The notes under the pieces: generated by a model
What the model saw: only the letters and a program-made list of their open reading frames with translations
Told to the model about the DNA's origin: nothing
Database searches by the model: none
Translations under genes and position numbers: made by a program
Part shown: piece after piece, positions 27,299 to 37,903 of the stretch
Layout of the letters: the number at the start of each line of letters is the position of its first letter
How positions within the stretch are numbered: position 1 is the first letter of the stretch
DNA from: Buttiauxella massiliensis
GTDB taxonomy: Bacteria > Pseudomonadota > Gammaproteobacteria > Enterobacterales > Enterobacteriaceae
Direction of reading: 5' to 3'
Length of the DNA stretch: 64,000 nt
Assembly (NCBI RefSeq): GCF_902500225.1
Contig: NZ_LR722661.1
Coordinates: forward strand, 57,296-121,295

Positions 27299-28759
27299 AT
27301 GAAATTCATCCGACATTTTTTACCGTTATCGTTACGAGTTCGCTTTTTACTCGCAACCGCCGCCGTCGTTTTGGTGCTGTCACTGGCCTACGGCGTTGTG
27401 GCACTAGTGGGTTATAACATCAGTTTTGATAAAACAACTTTTCGTTTGCTGCGCGGCGAGAGCAACCTGTTTTATACCCTCGCGACCTACGAGAACGGCA
27501 AGATAAATGTCGTGATTCCTGAAAACCTGAATCTGAAAACTCCGACTATGGCCCTTATCTACGATGATAAAGGCAAGCTGATGTGGGCTCAGCGTGATTT
27601 GCCGCATGTGGTGCAGCAAATTAAAAAAGAGTGGCTCGTCACCGACGGTTTTCACGACCTGGATGCCAATTTTGATACCAGCCATGACTTGTTAGGCAAC
27701 GACCAAAATCTCCAGAACCAGCTGAAAGATTTTTATGATGGCGACTATAGCGATGAAGTCAGCCACTCCGTTGCAGTCAATAAATACCCGGCAATGGGTA
27801 AAATGCCCGCTTTAACCATTGTGGTGGTCGACACCATTCCAATCGAGTTAAAACGCTCGTATACGGTCTGGAGTTTGTTTACCTGTGTTTTCCTCGCCAA
27901 CCTATTATTGGTTATCCCGTTGCTTTGGTTAGCCGCGCGCTGGAGCTTGCGCCCTATCGAAGAGTTGGCAAAAGAAGTGCGTGAACTGGAAAAACACGAC
28001 CGTGACAGCCTAAACCCAGAAACCACACGCGAGCTAACCAGCCTGGTGCGCAACCTCAATCGCCTGCTGCGCACTGAACGTGACCGTTACGATAAATACC
28101 GCACCACACTTACCGACTTAACGCACAGTCTGAAAACACCGCTGGCGGTTTTACAGAGCACCTTGCGATCGATGCGCACGAAGACGCTGAATATTGAAGA
28201 AGCAGAACCGTTGATGCTGGAACAAATCAGCCGTATCTCGCAGCAAATTGGCTATTACCTGCATCGCGCCAGCATGCGCGGTGACAGCGCGCTTATCAGC
28301 CGTGAACTTCATCCGGTCGCCCCGCTACTCGACAGCCTGTGTTCAGCGCTCAACAAGGTTTACCAACGCAAAGGGGTGAATATCACGCTCGATATTTCAC
28401 CGGAAATCACCTTTGTGGGCGAGAAAAATGACTTTATGGAAGTAATGGGTAATGTGCTCGATAACGCCTGCAAATACTGCCTTGAATTTGTTGAAATTTC
28501 TGGCCGTCAGCTCGATGACACGCTGCATTTAATCGTTGATGACGACGGACCGGGCATTCCTGAAAGCAAACGCAGCATGGTGTTTGACCGTGGGCAACGT
28601 GCAGACACCTTACGACCGGGCCAGGGCGTGGGTTTATCCGTCGCACGTGAAATCGTCGAACAATACGACGGTGAGATTCTGGCCTCGAGCTGTGAACTCG
28701 GTGGCGCACGCATGGAAGTGATTTTTGCGCGCCAGCGTCCAGACCGAGAAGAAGATTGA
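27299..28759 (+). CDS. phoQ: Sensor histidine kinase PhoQ
   Basis: Inner membrane sensor kinase responding to low Mg2+, acid pH and cationic peptides. The 486-aa protein has two membrane helices (about 17-38 and 195-215) enclosing the periplasmic PAS-like sensor, then HAMP, the H box LTHSLKTPL with the phospho-accepting His near 277, and the ATPase N, G1 and G2 boxes ([20 protein letters not shown]). The acidic surface patch, EDDDDAE in E. coli, is here interrupted: YDGDYSDE. No mgrB gene lies in this window. It is cotranscribed with phoP. Confidence 0.97.
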   Translation: MKFIRHFLPLSLRVRFLLATAAVVLVLSLAYGVVALVGYNISFDKTTFRLLRGESNLFYTLATYENGKINVVIPENLNLKTPTMALIYDDKGKLMWAQRDLPHVVQQIKKEWLVTDGFHDLDANFDTSHDLLGNDQNLQNQLKDFYDGDYSDEVSHSVAVNKYPAMGKMPALTIVVVDTIPIELKRSYTVWSLFTCVFLANLLLVIPLLWLAARWSLRPIEELAKEVRELEKHDRDSLNPETTRELTSLVRNLNRLLRTERDRYDKYRTTLTDLTHSLKTPLAVLQSTLRSMRTKTLNIEEAEPLMLEQISRISQQIGYYLHRASMRGDSALISRELHPVAPLLDSLCSALNKVYQRKGVNITLDISPEITFVGEKNDFMEVMGNVLDNACKYCLEFVEISGRQLDDTLHLIVDDDGPGIPESKRSMVFDRGQRADTLRPGQGVGLSVAREIVEQYDGEILASSCELGGARMEVIFARQRPDREED

Positions 28760-28830
28760 AAATACTCCCGTAACGGCGGGCACCATCCGTTATAATCCTC
28801 GGCAGGCTCCTTCACCTGCCGGATAATAAT

Positions 28831-29952
28831 ATGGACTATCAACTCGACCTAAATTGGCCCGATTTCATCGCGAACTACTGGCAAAAACGCCCGGTGGTTC
28901 TAAAACGTGGCTTCAAAAATTTCATCGACCCTATCTCCCCTGATGAACTGGCAGGCCTTGCCATGGAAAACGAGGTGGACAGCCGCCTGGTCAGCCATAG
29001 CGACGGCAGATGGCAAGTCAGCCACGGTCCGTTCCAGAGCTACGATCACTTGGGCGAAAACAACTGGTCTTTACTGGTTCAGGCGGTTAACCACTGGCAT
29101 GAACAAAGTGCCCGCCTGATGCGCCCATTCCGTGCCCTGCCAGACTGGCGAATTGACGATCTGATGATCTCTTTCTCGGTTCCAGGCGGCGGCGTTGGCC
29201 CGCATTATGACCAGTACGACGTATTTATCATTCAGGGCGTTGGCCGCCGCCGCTGGCGTGTCGGGGAGAAAGTCGCCCTGAAACAACACTGCCCGCACCC
29301 TGATTTGCTGCAAGTTGAGCCGTTCGACGCCATCATCGACGAAGAGCTGGAGCCGGGCGATATTATCTATATTCCGCCTGGTTTCCCGCACGAAGGTTAC
29401 TCGCTGGAAAACTCGATGAACTACTCGGTCGGTTTCCGTGCGCCAAGTGGCCGCGAGCTGATTAGTGGTTTTGCCGATTATGTGCTGCAACGCGAACTGG
29501 GCAGCCAGCGTTATACCGACCCTGACGTGCCTGCACGCCAGCATCCGGCTGATGTTCTGCCACAGGAAATGGACAAATTACGCGAAATGATGCTGGAACT
29601 GATTAACCAGCCAGAGCATTTTAAAACCTGGTTTGGCGAGTTTATTTCCCAGTCACGCCACGAACTTGACGTTGCGCCACCAGAGCCACCATATCAGCCT
29701 GACGAGATTTATGACGCACTGAAACAAGGTGATGCCATTACTCGCCTCGGTGGATTACGCGTGCTGCGTATCGCCGATGAGATTTACGTCAACGGCGAGA
29801 AAATTGACAGCCCGCATCGCCCGGCGCTTGAAGCACTGGCGAGCCATATCACACTGAAAGCAGAAATGTTTGGTGATGCGCTCGAAGACCCGTCGTTCCT
29901 TGCCATGCTGGCCGCACTGGTTAACAGCGGGTACTGGTATTTCGAGGATTAA
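28831..29952 (+). CDS. roxA: 50S ribosomal protein L16 3-hydroxylase
   Basis: RoxA (YcfD) is a JmjC-type Fe(II)/2-oxoglutarate oxygenase that hydroxylates Arg81 of ribosomal protein uL16. The 373-aa protein shows the metal facial triad start HYDQYDVF (His near 125, Asp near 127) and a downstream His in GFPHEGYS, plus a C-terminal winged-helix dimerisation part. Length matches E. coli YcfD. It lies downstream of phoQ on the same strand with a 71-base gap. Confidence 0.95.
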   Translation: MDYQLDLNWPDFIANYWQKRPVVLKRGFKNFIDPISPDELAGLAMENEVDSRLVSHSDGRWQVSHGPFQSYDHLGENNWSLLVQAVNHWHEQSARLMRPFRALPDWRIDDLMISFSVPGGGVGPHYDQYDVFIIQGVGRRRWRVGEKVALKQHCPHPDLLQVEPFDAIIDEELEPGDIIYIPPGFPHEGYSLENSMNYSVGFRAPSGRELISGFADYVLQRELGSQRYTDPDVPARQHPADVLPQEMDKLREMMLELINQPEHFKTWFGEFISQSRHELDVAPPEPPYQPDEIYDALKQGDAITRLGGLRVLRIADEIYVNGEKIDSPHRPALEALASHITLKAEMFGDALEDPSFLAMLAALVNSGYWYFED

Positions 29953-29964
29953 ACAGAAACGTAT

Positions 29965-30038
29965 GGGTGGATGTCGCTTGCGTTAATCCACCCTACATCA
30001 ATCTTCCGTAGGTCGGATTAGCGCAAGCGACATCCGAC
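29965..30038. repeat. Pair of inverted REP-like palindromes
   Basis: Two palindromic units lie back to back: GGGTGGAT...ATCCACCC (29965-29993) and GTCGGAT...ATCCGAC (30012-30038). The second is close to the reverse complement of the first, sharing the core GCGCAAGCGACATCC. This is a BIME-like arrangement of short dispersed repeats at the convergent roxA-pepT junction, where it can also act as an RNA 3' end. Confidence 0.75.
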
Positions 30039-30044
30039 TTATGT

Positions 30045-31271
30045 TTACCCCTGCTTCGCCACCAGCTCCGCAATCCTCACAATCACAGCCACCGCTTTTT
30101 CCATCCCTTCCAGCGTCACAAACTCATGTTTGCCGTGATAGTTATAGCCGCCGGTGAACAGGTTAGGACAAGGCAAACCTTTAAACGACAGTTGTGCGCC
30201 ATCGGTGCCACCGCGAATCGGTTTCATGATCGGTTCGATGTCGCAGTCACGCATTGCCTGCTGCGCCACTTCAATAATATAAGGGTGCTCGGCCACTTTC
30301 TCGCGCATGTTGTAATAGCTGTCGTCGATCACCAGCTCGATATAGCAATCCGGGTGCAGGCCTTTGCCCACCTTCTTTGCGATATCCATCATCTTGCGCT
30401 TACGCGCTTCAAATTGTTCACGGTCAAAATCACGGATGATGTAGTGCATTTCAGCTTTATCAACCGAGCCTTTAATGCCGTGCAGATGGTAGAAACCTTC
30501 ATAGCCATCGGTGCATTCAGGGCTTTCATCGGCCGGGACTTCTGCGTGAATGCGCGCGGCAATCGAAAGTGCGTTAACCATCACCCCTTTCGCAGAGCCA
30601 GGATGAACATTGTTGCCGACAATTTTAATGGTTACAGACGCCGCATTGAAGTTCTCGCACTCCAGTTCACCGACACCACCGCCATCAACGGTATAGGCCC
30701 AGCGTGCATCAAATGCGTCAACATCAAAGTGCTTAGCACCTTTGCCCACTTCTTCATCCGGAGTGAACGCCACACGAATATCACCGTGCGGGATTTTTTT
30801 CTCCTGGAGTACCGCCAGCGCCGTCATGATCTCAGCAATACCGGCTTTGTCATCGGCACCAAGCAGCGTCTTGCCATCGGTGGTAATCAGCGTTTGCCCA
30901 AGTAACTGATGCAAAACCGGGAACATCACCGGTGATAGCACTTCATCGCCAATGCCTAGCGCGATATCACCACCACGATAGTTTTCGACAATCTGCGGAT
31001 TAACGTTCTTGCCCGAAAAGTCAGGCGCGGTATCTACATGAGAGATAAAACCAATAGCCGGGACTTTTTTATCGACGGTAGACGGAAGTGTTCCCATGAC
31101 TGTGCCATGCTCAGCAATAGTCACATTCACTAAACCCATATCTTCCATTTGTTCTTTTAGCAACCGCAACAACTTCCACTGACCTTCAGTGCTGGGAACT
31201 TGTTTTACGCCGGATTTGGACTGCGTATCCAAAGAGACATAATGTAAGAAACGTTCAAGTAATTTATCCAT
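30045..31271 (-). CDS. pepT: Peptidase T (tripeptidase)
   Basis: Zinc aminotripeptidase of the M20 family, removing N-terminal residues from tripeptides; FNR-regulated in E. coli and Salmonella. The 408-aa protein carries the di-zinc ligands: His in [10 protein letters not shown] (about 78), Asp in LLGADDKAG (about 140), and the catalytic Glu in [10 protein letters not shown] (about 173). The C-terminal His is in NYHGKHEFV. It is divergent from potA, the E. coli arrangement, across a 291-base gap. Confidence 0.97.
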   Translation of the reverse strand: MDKLLERFLHYVSLDTQSKSGVKQVPSTEGQWKLLRLLKEQMEDMGLVNVTIAEHGTVMGTLPSTVDKKVPAIGFISHVDTAPDFSGKNVNPQIVENYRGGDIALGIGDEVLSPVMFPVLHQLLGQTLITTDGKTLLGADDKAGIAEIMTALAVLQEKKIPHGDIRVAFTPDEEVGKGAKHFDVDAFDARWAYTVDGGGVGELECENFNAASVTIKIVGNNVHPGSAKGVMVNALSIAARIHAEVPADESPECTDGYEGFYHLHGIKGSVDKAEMHYIIRDFDREQFEARKRKMMDIAKKVGKGLHPDCYIELVIDDSYYNMREKVAEHPYIIEVAQQAMRDCDIEPIMKPIRGGTDGAQLSFKGLPCPNLFTGGYNYHGKHEFVTLEGMEKAVAVIVRIAELVAKQG

Positions 31272-31562
31272 GTCGCGCTACCCTCAATTTTTGTGACTTC
31301 ATTATCAGTAAGCCACAGATGCAAATATTGCGTTAGGTCACTTTTAGCCTGGTAGTGTTGAAAATAGTCACGAATGTAATGCAATGCGAGAGGATTTGGT
31401 GTTTGCTGCTTTAAACATCTTCATAATCAATCCCCAGGAAAGCATCAAGGATTGGCGATTTCAATGCTTTGCCGTAGAATGCCTGCCCTTACTTAAACGT
31501 GCAGAAACCGCAAGGTGGTTAATCACAAACCCCGCATCAGCCCGCAATTTGATGCGTCTTAT

Positions 31563-32699
31563 ATGGGACAGCGTAAAAAATTGAATAAACAGCAATGTTC
31601 GCTCTCTCCGCTGGTAGAACTGGTGGGAGTAAGAAAGAGCTTTGATGGTAAAACCGTTATTTCTGATTTATCTCTCACCATTAATGATGGTGAATTCCTG
31701 ACACTCCTTGGCCCTTCCGGCTGTGGCAAAACTACTGTGCTGCGCTTAATTGCCGGGCTGGAAAGCGTTGATTCCGGGACTATCTCTCTTGAGGACCTGG
31801 ACATTACGCGGGTTCCCGCTGAGCATCGCCACGTCAACACCGTCTTCCAGAGCTACGCTCTTTTCCCTCACATGACCGTTTTCGAAAACGTGGCATTCGG
31901 TTTAAGAATGCAAAAAACACCCGCTGCAGAGATACCTGCGCGCGTGAATGACGCGTTGAAAATGGTGCAGCTTGAGGAATTTGCGCAGCGTTTACCGCAT
32001 CAGCTTTCTGGCGGCCAGCAACAGCGCGTGGCGATTGCGCGCGCGGTAGTCAACAAACCCCGTCTGTTACTGCTTGATGAGTCGCTTTCCGCGCTCGATT
32101 ACAAATTGCGCAAGCAGATGCAGAACGAATTAAAAGCGCTGCAACGTAAACTCGGTATCACCTTTGTCTTCGTCACGCATGACCAGGAAGAAGCATTAAC
32201 CATGTCCGACAGGATTGTGGTGATGCGTGATGGTCACATTGAGCAAGACGGCACGCCGCGTGAAATCTACGAAGAGCCGAAAAACCTGTTTGTGGCGAGT
32301 TTCATTGGTGAAATCAATATCTTCGATGCAATCGTCGTTGAGCGCGTGGATGAACAGCGCGTGCTGGCGAACGTTGAAGGCCGCGAATGCCATATTTATG
32401 TGACCATTCCCGTCACCGCAGGCCAGCGACTAAAAGTGCTGCTGCGCCCGGAAGATCTGCGTGTTGAAGAGATCAACGATACCCACGTTGCCGATGGTTT
32501 GATTGGCTATGTGCGTGAACGAAACTATAAAGGCATGACGCTGGAATCTAACGTTGAGTTGGAAAACGGCAAAATGGTGATGGTCAGCGAATTCTTCAAT
32601 GAAGACGATCCTGATTTTGACCATACACTTGATCAAAAAATGGCTGTGAATTGGGTTGAAAGCTGGGAGGTAGTGCTGGCAGATGAAGAGCTCACGTAA
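31563..32699 (+). CDS. potA: Spermidine/putrescine ABC transporter ATPase PotA
   Basis: ATPase of the PotABCD polyamine importer. The start at ATG 31563 gives 378 aa, the E. coli length; the frame is open from 31515 but that extension is not conserved. Walker [10 protein letters not shown], signature [14 protein letters not shown], Walker [13 protein letters not shown] and the H-loop VTHDQEEA are all intact, followed by a TOBE regulatory domain. It overlaps potB by 17 bases, implying coupled translation. Confidence 0.97.
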   Translation: MGQRKKLNKQQCSLSPLVELVGVRKSFDGKTVISDLSLTINDGEFLTLLGPSGCGKTTVLRLIAGLESVDSGTISLEDLDITRVPAEHRHVNTVFQSYALFPHMTVFENVAFGLRMQKTPAAEIPARVNDALKMVQLEEFAQRLPHQLSGGQQQRVAIARAVVNKPRLLLLDESLSALDYKLRKQMQNELKALQRKLGITFVFVTHDQEEALTMSDRIVVMRDGHIEQDGTPREIYEEPKNLFVASFIGEINIFDAIVVERVDEQRVLANVEGRECHIYVTIPVTAGQRLKVLLRPEDLRVEEINDTHVADGLIGYVRERNYKGMTLESNVELENGKMVMVSEFFNEDDPDFDHTLDQKMAVNWVESWEVVLADEELT

Positions 32700-33540
32700 G
32701 TTCCAGAATCTGGTGATCGCCACCATCGTCGGTTGGCTGCTGCTGTTTGTGTTCTTGCCCAATCTGATGATCATCGGGACAAGTTTCCTGACGCGTGATG
32801 ATGCTAATTTCGTCAGCATGGTTTTCACGCTGGATAACTACACCCGCCTTGCCGACCCGCTGTATGCGCAAGTGCTGCTGCACTCGCTAAATATGGCGGT
32901 GATAGCCACCCTCGCCTGCCTGGTGCTGGGCTATCCGTTTGCCTGGTTCCTTGCTCGCCTGCCAGAACGCGTGCGCCCGCTGCTGCTGTTTTTGCTGATT
33001 GTTCCCTTCTGGACTAACTCACTGATTCGTATTTATGGCCTGAAGATTTTCCTCAGCACCAAAGGCTATATGAATGCGTTCCTGCTGTGGCTCGGCGTGA
33101 TTGATACCCCGATTCGAATCATGTACACCGAAAGCTCGGTCATCCTTGGTCTGGTTTATATCCTGCTGCCGTTTATGGTGATGCCGCTCTACTCCAGCAT
33201 CGAAAAGCTCGATAAACCGCTGCTGGAAGCGGCGCGTGATTTGGGTGCCAGCAAACTACAGACCTTTATCCGGATTATTATCCCGCTCACGATGCCGGGA
33301 ATTATTGCCGGTTGCCTGCTGGTCATGCTGCCTGCAATGGGGCTGTTTTACGTTTCAGACCTGATGGGTGGCGCGAAAAACCTGCTGATTGGCAACGTCA
33401 TTAAGAGCCAGTTCCTGAATATTCGTGACTGGCCGTTTGGGGCGGCCACCAGCATTACATTGACACTGGTGATGGGTCTGATGCTGCTGATTTACTGGCG
33501 CGCTGCCAGGTTGCTCAATAAAAAGGTGGAATTAGAATGA
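32683..33540 (+). CDS. potB: Spermidine/putrescine ABC transporter permease PotB
   Basis: Inner membrane permease with six predicted helices. The EAA loop that contacts the ATPase is visible as [20 protein letters not shown]. The 285-aa product is about ten residues longer than the original E. coli annotation, because the start at 32683, inside potA, is used; later start codons are possible. It overlaps potC by four bases (ATGA type). Confidence 0.96.
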   Translation: MKSSRKFQNLVIATIVGWLLLFVFLPNLMIIGTSFLTRDDANFVSMVFTLDNYTRLADPLYAQVLLHSLNMAVIATLACLVLGYPFAWFLARLPERVRPLLLFLLIVPFWTNSLIRIYGLKIFLSTKGYMNAFLLWLGVIDTPIRIMYTESSVILGLVYILLPFMVMPLYSSIEKLDKPLLEAARDLGASKLQTFIRIIIPLTMPGIIAGCLLVMLPAMGLFYVSDLMGGAKNLLIGNVIKSQFLNIRDWPFGAATSITLTLVMGLMLLIYWRAARLLNKKVELE

Positions 33541-34322
33541 TGGGTCGCCTGCTCCGTGGCGGCTTTATGACCGCCATCTACGCGTATCTGTACATCCCGA
33601 TTATCATTTTGATCGTAAACTCATTTAACAGTTCGCGTTTCGGTATCAACTGGCAAGGCTTTACCGGCAATTGGTATAGCCTGCTGATGAACAACGATAG
33701 TCTGCTGCAAGCTGCTCAACACTCGCTGACTATGGCGGTGTTTTCTGCCACTGCGGCGACGTTAATTGGCTCGTTAACGGCTGTGGCGTTATACCGCTAC
33801 CGTTTTCGCGGCAAGCCTTTCGTCAGCGGTATGTTGTTTGTGGTGATGATGTCACCCGATATTGTGATGGCGATTTCACTGTTGGTGCTGTTTATGCTGC
33901 TGGGCGTTTCGCTCGGTTTCTGGTCGCTGCTGTTCTCACACATCACCTTCTGCCTGCCGTTTGTGGTGGTAACCGTCTATTCCCGCCTCAAAGGGTTTGA
34001 TGTACGGATGTTAGAAGCGGCGAAAGATCTGGGGGCCAGCGAATTAATTATTCTGCGCAAGATCCTTTTGCCTCTGGCAATGCCTGCCGTTGCCGCAGGC
34101 TGGTTGCTCAGTTTTACGCTCTCGATGGATGATGTTGTGGTTTCGTCATTCGTCACCGGGCCGAGTTATGAAATTTTGCCGTTGAAGATTTATTCAATGG
34201 TGAAGGTCGGTGTTTCACCCGAGGTGAATGCACTTGCTACCATTCTGCTAGTACTCTCGCTGGTCCTGGTCATTGCCAGTCAGCTTATTCTTCGTGATAA
34301 AACTCAGGGGACGTTAAAATGA
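33537..34322 (+). CDS. potC: Spermidine/putrescine ABC transporter permease PotC
   Basis: Second permease subunit of PotABCD, 261 aa with six hydrophobic helices and the EAA loop EAAKDLGASELIILRKILLP. It starts within the potB stop (ATGA overlap) and ends in a similar overlap with potD. The C terminus is a few residues shorter than in E. coli. Together with PotB it forms the membrane channel. Confidence 0.97.
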   Translation: MMGRLLRGGFMTAIYAYLYIPIIILIVNSFNSSRFGINWQGFTGNWYSLLMNNDSLLQAAQHSLTMAVFSATAATLIGSLTAVALYRYRFRGKPFVSGMLFVVMMSPDIVMAISLLVLFMLLGVSLGFWSLLFSHITFCLPFVVVTVYSRLKGFDVRMLEAAKDLGASELIILRKILLPLAMPAVAAGWLLSFTLSMDDVVVSSFVTGPSYEILPLKIYSMVKVGVSPEVNALATILLVLSLVLVIASQLILRDKTQGTLK

Positions 34323-35365
34323 CTAAATGGCCACGCCACCTGCTCGCTGCGGGCGCTCTGGTACTGGGTATGGGCGCTGCACATGCCGACGATAGCAAGA
34401 CGCTCTACTTCTATAACTGGACCGAGTACGTGCCGCCAGGCCTGCTTGAGCAGTTCACTAAAGAAACCGGTATTAAGGTGATTTACTCGACCTACGAGTC
34501 GAATGAAACCATGTACGCCAAGTTGAAAACCTATAAAGAAGGTGCCTACGATTTAGTGGTGCCATCGACCTACTTTGTCGCGAAAATGCGCAATGAAGGC
34601 ATGATCCAGAAGATCGATAAAAGCAAACTGAGCAACTTCAAGAATCTCGATCCGGAAATGCTCAACAAGCCCTTCGACCCGAATAATGACTATTCCATTC
34701 CTTATATCTGGGGTGCTACGGCGATTGGCGTTAATAGCGACGCCATAGACCCGAAAACCATCACCAGTTGGGCCGATTTATGGAAACCAGAATATAAGCA
34801 AAGCCTGTTGCTGACTGATGATGCGCGTGAAGTGTTCCAGGTCGCTCTGCGCAAGCTCGGCTACTCAGGCAACACCACCAATCCAAAAGAGATTGAGGCG
34901 GCTTACCACGAGCTGCAAAAACTGATACCAAACGTCGCGGCATTTAACTCGGATAACCCAGCCAACCCGTTTATGGAAGGCGAAGTGAATCTTGGGATGG
35001 TGTGGAATGGCTCCGCTTACGTTGCCCGTCAGGCAGGGACTCCGCTGGAAATTGTCTGGCCAAAAGAAGGCGGGATTTTCTGGATGGATAACCTTTCTAT
35101 CCCGGCAAATGCTAAAAACGTCGATGGTGCGCTGAAACTGATTAACTTCCTGCTGCGCCCGGACGTGGCAAAACAGGTGGCTGAAACCATAGGCTACCCA
35201 ACGCCAAATCTTGAAGCACGCAAACTGCTGCCGAAAGAAGTGTCTGGTGATAAAACGCTCTACCCGGATGAAGCGGTGCTGAAAAATGGTGAGTGGCAGA
35301 ACGATGTCGGCGATGCCAGCACGATTTATGAGAATTACTATCAGAAGCTGAAGGCGGGACGTTAA
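34319..35365 (+). CDS. potD: Spermidine/putrescine-binding periplasmic protein PotD
   Basis: Periplasmic substrate-binding protein of the PotABCD importer, with preference for spermidine in E. coli. The 348-aa precursor has a signal peptide (cleavage about AHA-DD, residue 23) and the family motif LYFYNWTEYVPPGLL. Ligand-contacting acidic and aromatic residues in STYESNETMYAK and GMVWNGSAYVA are present. It closes the four-gene operon and is followed by a strong terminator. Confidence 0.97.
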   Translation: MTKWPRHLLAAGALVLGMGAAHADDSKTLYFYNWTEYVPPGLLEQFTKETGIKVIYSTYESNETMYAKLKTYKEGAYDLVVPSTYFVAKMRNEGMIQKIDKSKLSNFKNLDPEMLNKPFDPNNDYSIPYIWGATAIGVNSDAIDPKTITSWADLWKPEYKQSLLLTDDAREVFQVALRKLGYSGNTTNPKEIEAAYHELQKLIPNVAAFNSDNPANPFMEGEVNLGMVWNGSAYVARQAGTPLEIVWPKEGGIFWMDNLSIPANAKNVDGALKLINFLLRPDVAKQVAETIGYPTPNLEARKLLPKEVSGDKTLYPDEAVLKNGEWQNDVGDASTIYENYYQKLKAGR

Positions 35366-35375
35366 TTTTTATACC

Positions 35376-35402
35376 AGGCGGGGCAATCGTCCCGCCTTTT
35401 TA
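35376..35402 (+). terminator. potABCD terminator
   Basis: AGGCGGG...CCCGCCT hairpin with a short loop and TTTTT tail. Confidence 0.9.
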
Positions 35403-35516
35403 ATTCATCCTTTCGCCTTATGGCATCACTTCCCTCTCTTTCTACGCTTGAATGAGCGCCTGACTGTTGCCGTTATCTCACTACACCCGCTCGTTGCAGA
35501 CTGAGTGAAAATCGTG

Positions 35517-36029
35517 ATGAATACATTCTTTATACTCGCCCAACTGCTCAACCTTGGTATTTTCACCGCGTTTATTCTCGCGAGGAAAGAGAAGCCCGAG
35601 GCTAAACCACTGATTGATGTCAGAGCGATACAACTCTTACGGCTGACTTATTTACTGCCAATAATCGCCTTCGCCTGGAGCCTTTTCCTTGTGGAATACG
35701 TTACGCCGCTGGATTGGGTTTGTTTGCTGATAGCAATTGCAGGAACCGTTCTGGTGGTGAAAGGGAAAATCGATTTAGGGACACATCATACCTGGGCGGG
35801 GTATTACCTTCCTCATGCGCAGCGAATACACAGCGGGATCTTTTCGTGGATAGCTCACCCCATGTACGCGGGAATCATTATGGTGATCCTCTCTTGCAGC
35901 GCAGTGTATGTGACCCGATTGCCGTGGTATATCAGTGCATTGGCATTACTTTGTTGCGCGTATATTTCGCTATTTTTGATTGTCGTGGCTTTGCGGGAAG
36001 AGAAGTTATTTGTCACGGCGAAAGCGTAA
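35517..36029 (+). CDS. ICMT/PEMT-like membrane methyltransferase family protein
   Basis: An integral membrane protein of about 170 aa with four or five hydrophobic helices. The C-terminal half contains the arrangement typical of isoprenylcysteine methyltransferase/phospholipid methyltransferase-like proteins: GTHHTWAGYYLPHAQRIHSG, then FSWIAHPMYAGIIM (the RHPxY-like SAM-binding motif, here AHPMY) and ALREEKLF (the conserved Glu-Glu near the end). GTG codons at 35505 and 35514 are alternative starts. Substrate unknown; bacterial members rarely have a defined role. It lies alone between potD and convergent cobB. Confidence 0.75.
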   Translation: MNTFFILAQLLNLGIFTAFILARKEKPEAKPLIDVRAIQLLRLTYLLPIIAFAWSLFLVEYVTPLDWVCLLIAIAGTVLVVKGKIDLGTHHTWAGYYLPHAQRIHSGIFSWIAHPMYAGIIMVILSCSAVYVTRLPWYISALALLCCAYISLFLIVVALREEKLFVTAKA

Positions 36030-36074
36030 TTTGTTGATATTAATAGGCGGGCAGCATCGGCTACCCGCTATTTG

Positions 36075-36896
36075 TTATAGACCTTTCAACAAGCGGTCGA
36101 AATACTCCGGCACCACTTCACTGGCTAAGCCGTAGAATTTTTCCTCGAACTCACTGCCAACCTGGCTCGGTTCAAGGTTCAGCTCAACCGTATGCGCGCC
36201 TTGTAAACGGGCTTCGTGTACGAACCCGGCAGCTGGGTACACATGGCCCGACGTACCGATAGCAATAAAGTAATCAGCCGTAGCAATAGCCTGATAAATC
36301 TCATCCATACCCAGTGGCATTTCGCCAAACCACACCACATGTGGGCGCAGCGGTGCAGAAAGTTGGCAGCAATGGCAGCGGTCTTCGCGGGTAATATCCC
36401 CTTTCCACTCCAGCACTTGCCCACTGCGCGCACAGCGAACTTTCAGCAGTTCACCATGCATATGGATGATGTTTTTATTGCCGGCTCGTTCATGGAGGTT
36501 ATCAATATTCTGCGTCACCAACAGGAAGTGATCACCCAGTTCTTCTTCCAGACGAGCCAGTGCCAGATGGGCAGCATTCGGTTTAATTTCCGACTGCTGA
36601 AGTTGCTGGCGGCGAGCGTTATAAAACGCCTGTACCAATTCAGGATCGCGTGCGAAGCCTTCAGGCGTCGCAACATCTTCAACCCTATGCTCTTCCCACA
36701 AACCATCAGTGGCACGGAAGGTACGAATCCCTGACTCAGCGGAAATACCCGCTCCGGTCAGAACCACAACTCTGGGTTTTTCCATCGCTTCGGGTCCAGG
36801 TATATCTCTGAAAAAAGCACGCTGACGTAAACGCTGACGGAGCAGACGCTTAGTTTTGCGAAACCGGCTTAGCCGATGTTGACGACGCGATAGCAT
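36075..36896 (-). CDS. cobB: NAD-dependent protein deacylase CobB
   Basis: Sirtuin-family deacylase removing acetyl and succinyl groups from lysines, for example on acetyl-CoA synthetase. The 273-aa protein has the sirtuin motifs [26 protein letters not shown] and the catalytic HMHGE, plus a Cys-containing zinc module ([13 protein letters not shown] and DRCHCCQ). The N-terminal 35 residues are very basic ([19 protein letters not shown]), like the long CobB form of E. coli. It begins three bases after nagK ends, so they are cotranscribed. Confidence 0.96.
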   Translation of the reverse strand: MLSRRQHRLSRFRKTKRLLRQRLRQRAFFRDIPGPEAMEKPRVVVLTGAGISAESGIRTFRATDGLWEEHRVEDVATPEGFARDPELVQAFYNARRQQLQQSEIKPNAAHLALARLEEELGDHFLLVTQNIDNLHERAGNKNIIHMHGELLKVRCARSGQVLEWKGDITREDRCHCCQLSAPLRPHVVWFGEMPLGMDEIYQAIATADYFIAIGTSGHVYPAAGFVHEARLQGAHTVELNLEPSQVGSEFEEKFYGLASEVVPEYFDRLLKGL

Positions 36897-36899
36897 AAT

Positions 36900-37811
36900 T
36901 TACTCCGTGAGATGGAGGAATGCCGCACCACGCATGCCACCGGCATCACCATGTCGCGCAGGTTCAATACGCGGTACTTTTGCCACAGGCAGAAGATACT
37001 TAGGCAGACGCTCAGGCAGTTGCTGGTACATCTCAGTAAAGTTAGACAACCCACCGCCGATCACGACCAGATGCGCATCAATTGCCGTTAACAGGCTGCC
37101 AAGACAGCAGGCCAGCAGCTCAACGAAGCGATCGACATGGGCTACAGCCTTTTCATCACCTGCGCGGTAGCGGGTAACAATTTCTTTAGAGTCCAGTGGT
37201 TCAGAGTAGAAGTGCTGATAAACCCACGCAAATCCACGACCAGAAAGATAGTTTTCAATACAGCCATGTTGCCCGCAACCGCAGCGCGTGAGGGGAATAT
37301 CACGGCCCAGCACGTTAAGTGCATCAACTGGCAGGCGGGTATGACCAAACTCGCCGGTAATATAGTTGCGCCCGGTAATGGATTTACCGTTGACGATGAT
37401 GCCACCGCCAACACCCGTGCCGAGAATCAGGCCCATAACCACCGGGTAATCACGAAACTCATCGTCCCAGGCCTCAGAGAGCGCAAAACAGTTCGCATCG
37501 TTGTCCATGCGTACTTCACGCCCGAGCATCGCGCTCAGATCGGCCTGTACCGGTTTCCCGCTGGCTGCTGGAACATTCGCCGCGTATAACGTGCCATCAT
37601 CTGTGACGGGCATTCCGGGGATACCAATACCCACCGAGCCTTTAATACCAAAACGGCTATCGGCTTCCTGTACCATGGAAGCGATAGCCGCTAAAAAGTT
37701 CTCATAACTGTCATGCGGGGTGGGAACACGTTTTTCCCATTGCAGACGACGCTCACTGTCGTAGACCCCAAGAGCCATCTTGCTGCCACCAATATCAAAT
37801 CCGTAATACAT
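36900..37811 (-). CDS. nagK: N-acetylglucosamine kinase
   Basis: ROK-family kinase phosphorylating GlcNAc recovered from cell-wall turnover or chitin breakdown. The 303-aa protein has the ATP-binding [13 protein letters not shown] at the N terminus, the sugar-binding [11 protein letters not shown] and the ROK zinc motif [17 protein letters not shown]. Length equals E. coli NagK. It lies upstream of cobB with a three-base gap and downstream of a short ERIC remnant. With the chitinase and NagZ it links to GlcNAc supply. Confidence 0.96.
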   Translation of the reverse strand: MYYGFDIGGSKMALGVYDSERRLQWEKRVPTPHDSYENFLAAIASMVQEADSRFGIKGSVGIGIPGMPVTDDGTLYAANVPAASGKPVQADLSAMLGREVRMDNDANCFALSEAWDDEFRDYPVVMGLILGTGVGGGIIVNGKSITGRNYITGEFGHTRLPVDALNVLGRDIPLTRCGCGQHGCIENYLSGRGFAWVYQHFYSEPLDSKEIVTRYRAGDEKAVAHVDRFVELLACCLGSLLTAIDAHLVVIGGGLSNFTEMYQQLPERLPKYLLPVAKVPRIEPARHGDAGGMRGAAFLHLTE

Positions 37812-37821
37812 CGTTTCTCCC

Positions 37822-37886
37822 TATACCCGTCAAACTTCAAGCTGCAGGGGTGCCGCCTACCTGCAACTTGAATTATTTAGGGTATA
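37822..37886. repeat. Internally deleted ERIC element
   Basis: The ends TATACCCGTCAAACTTCAAG and CTTGAATTATTTAGGGTATA form the inverted repeat typical of ERIC (IRU) termini, but the unit is about 65 bases, so the middle is missing. It lies between nagK and lolE. Confidence 0.75.
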
Positions 37887-37903
37887 TATTTTTGGTGAAG
37901 AAT

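Noticed and set aside
30126..30905. 259-codon frame opposite pepT
   Set aside because: Antisense shadow of pepT; the real protein has all peptidase T motifs.
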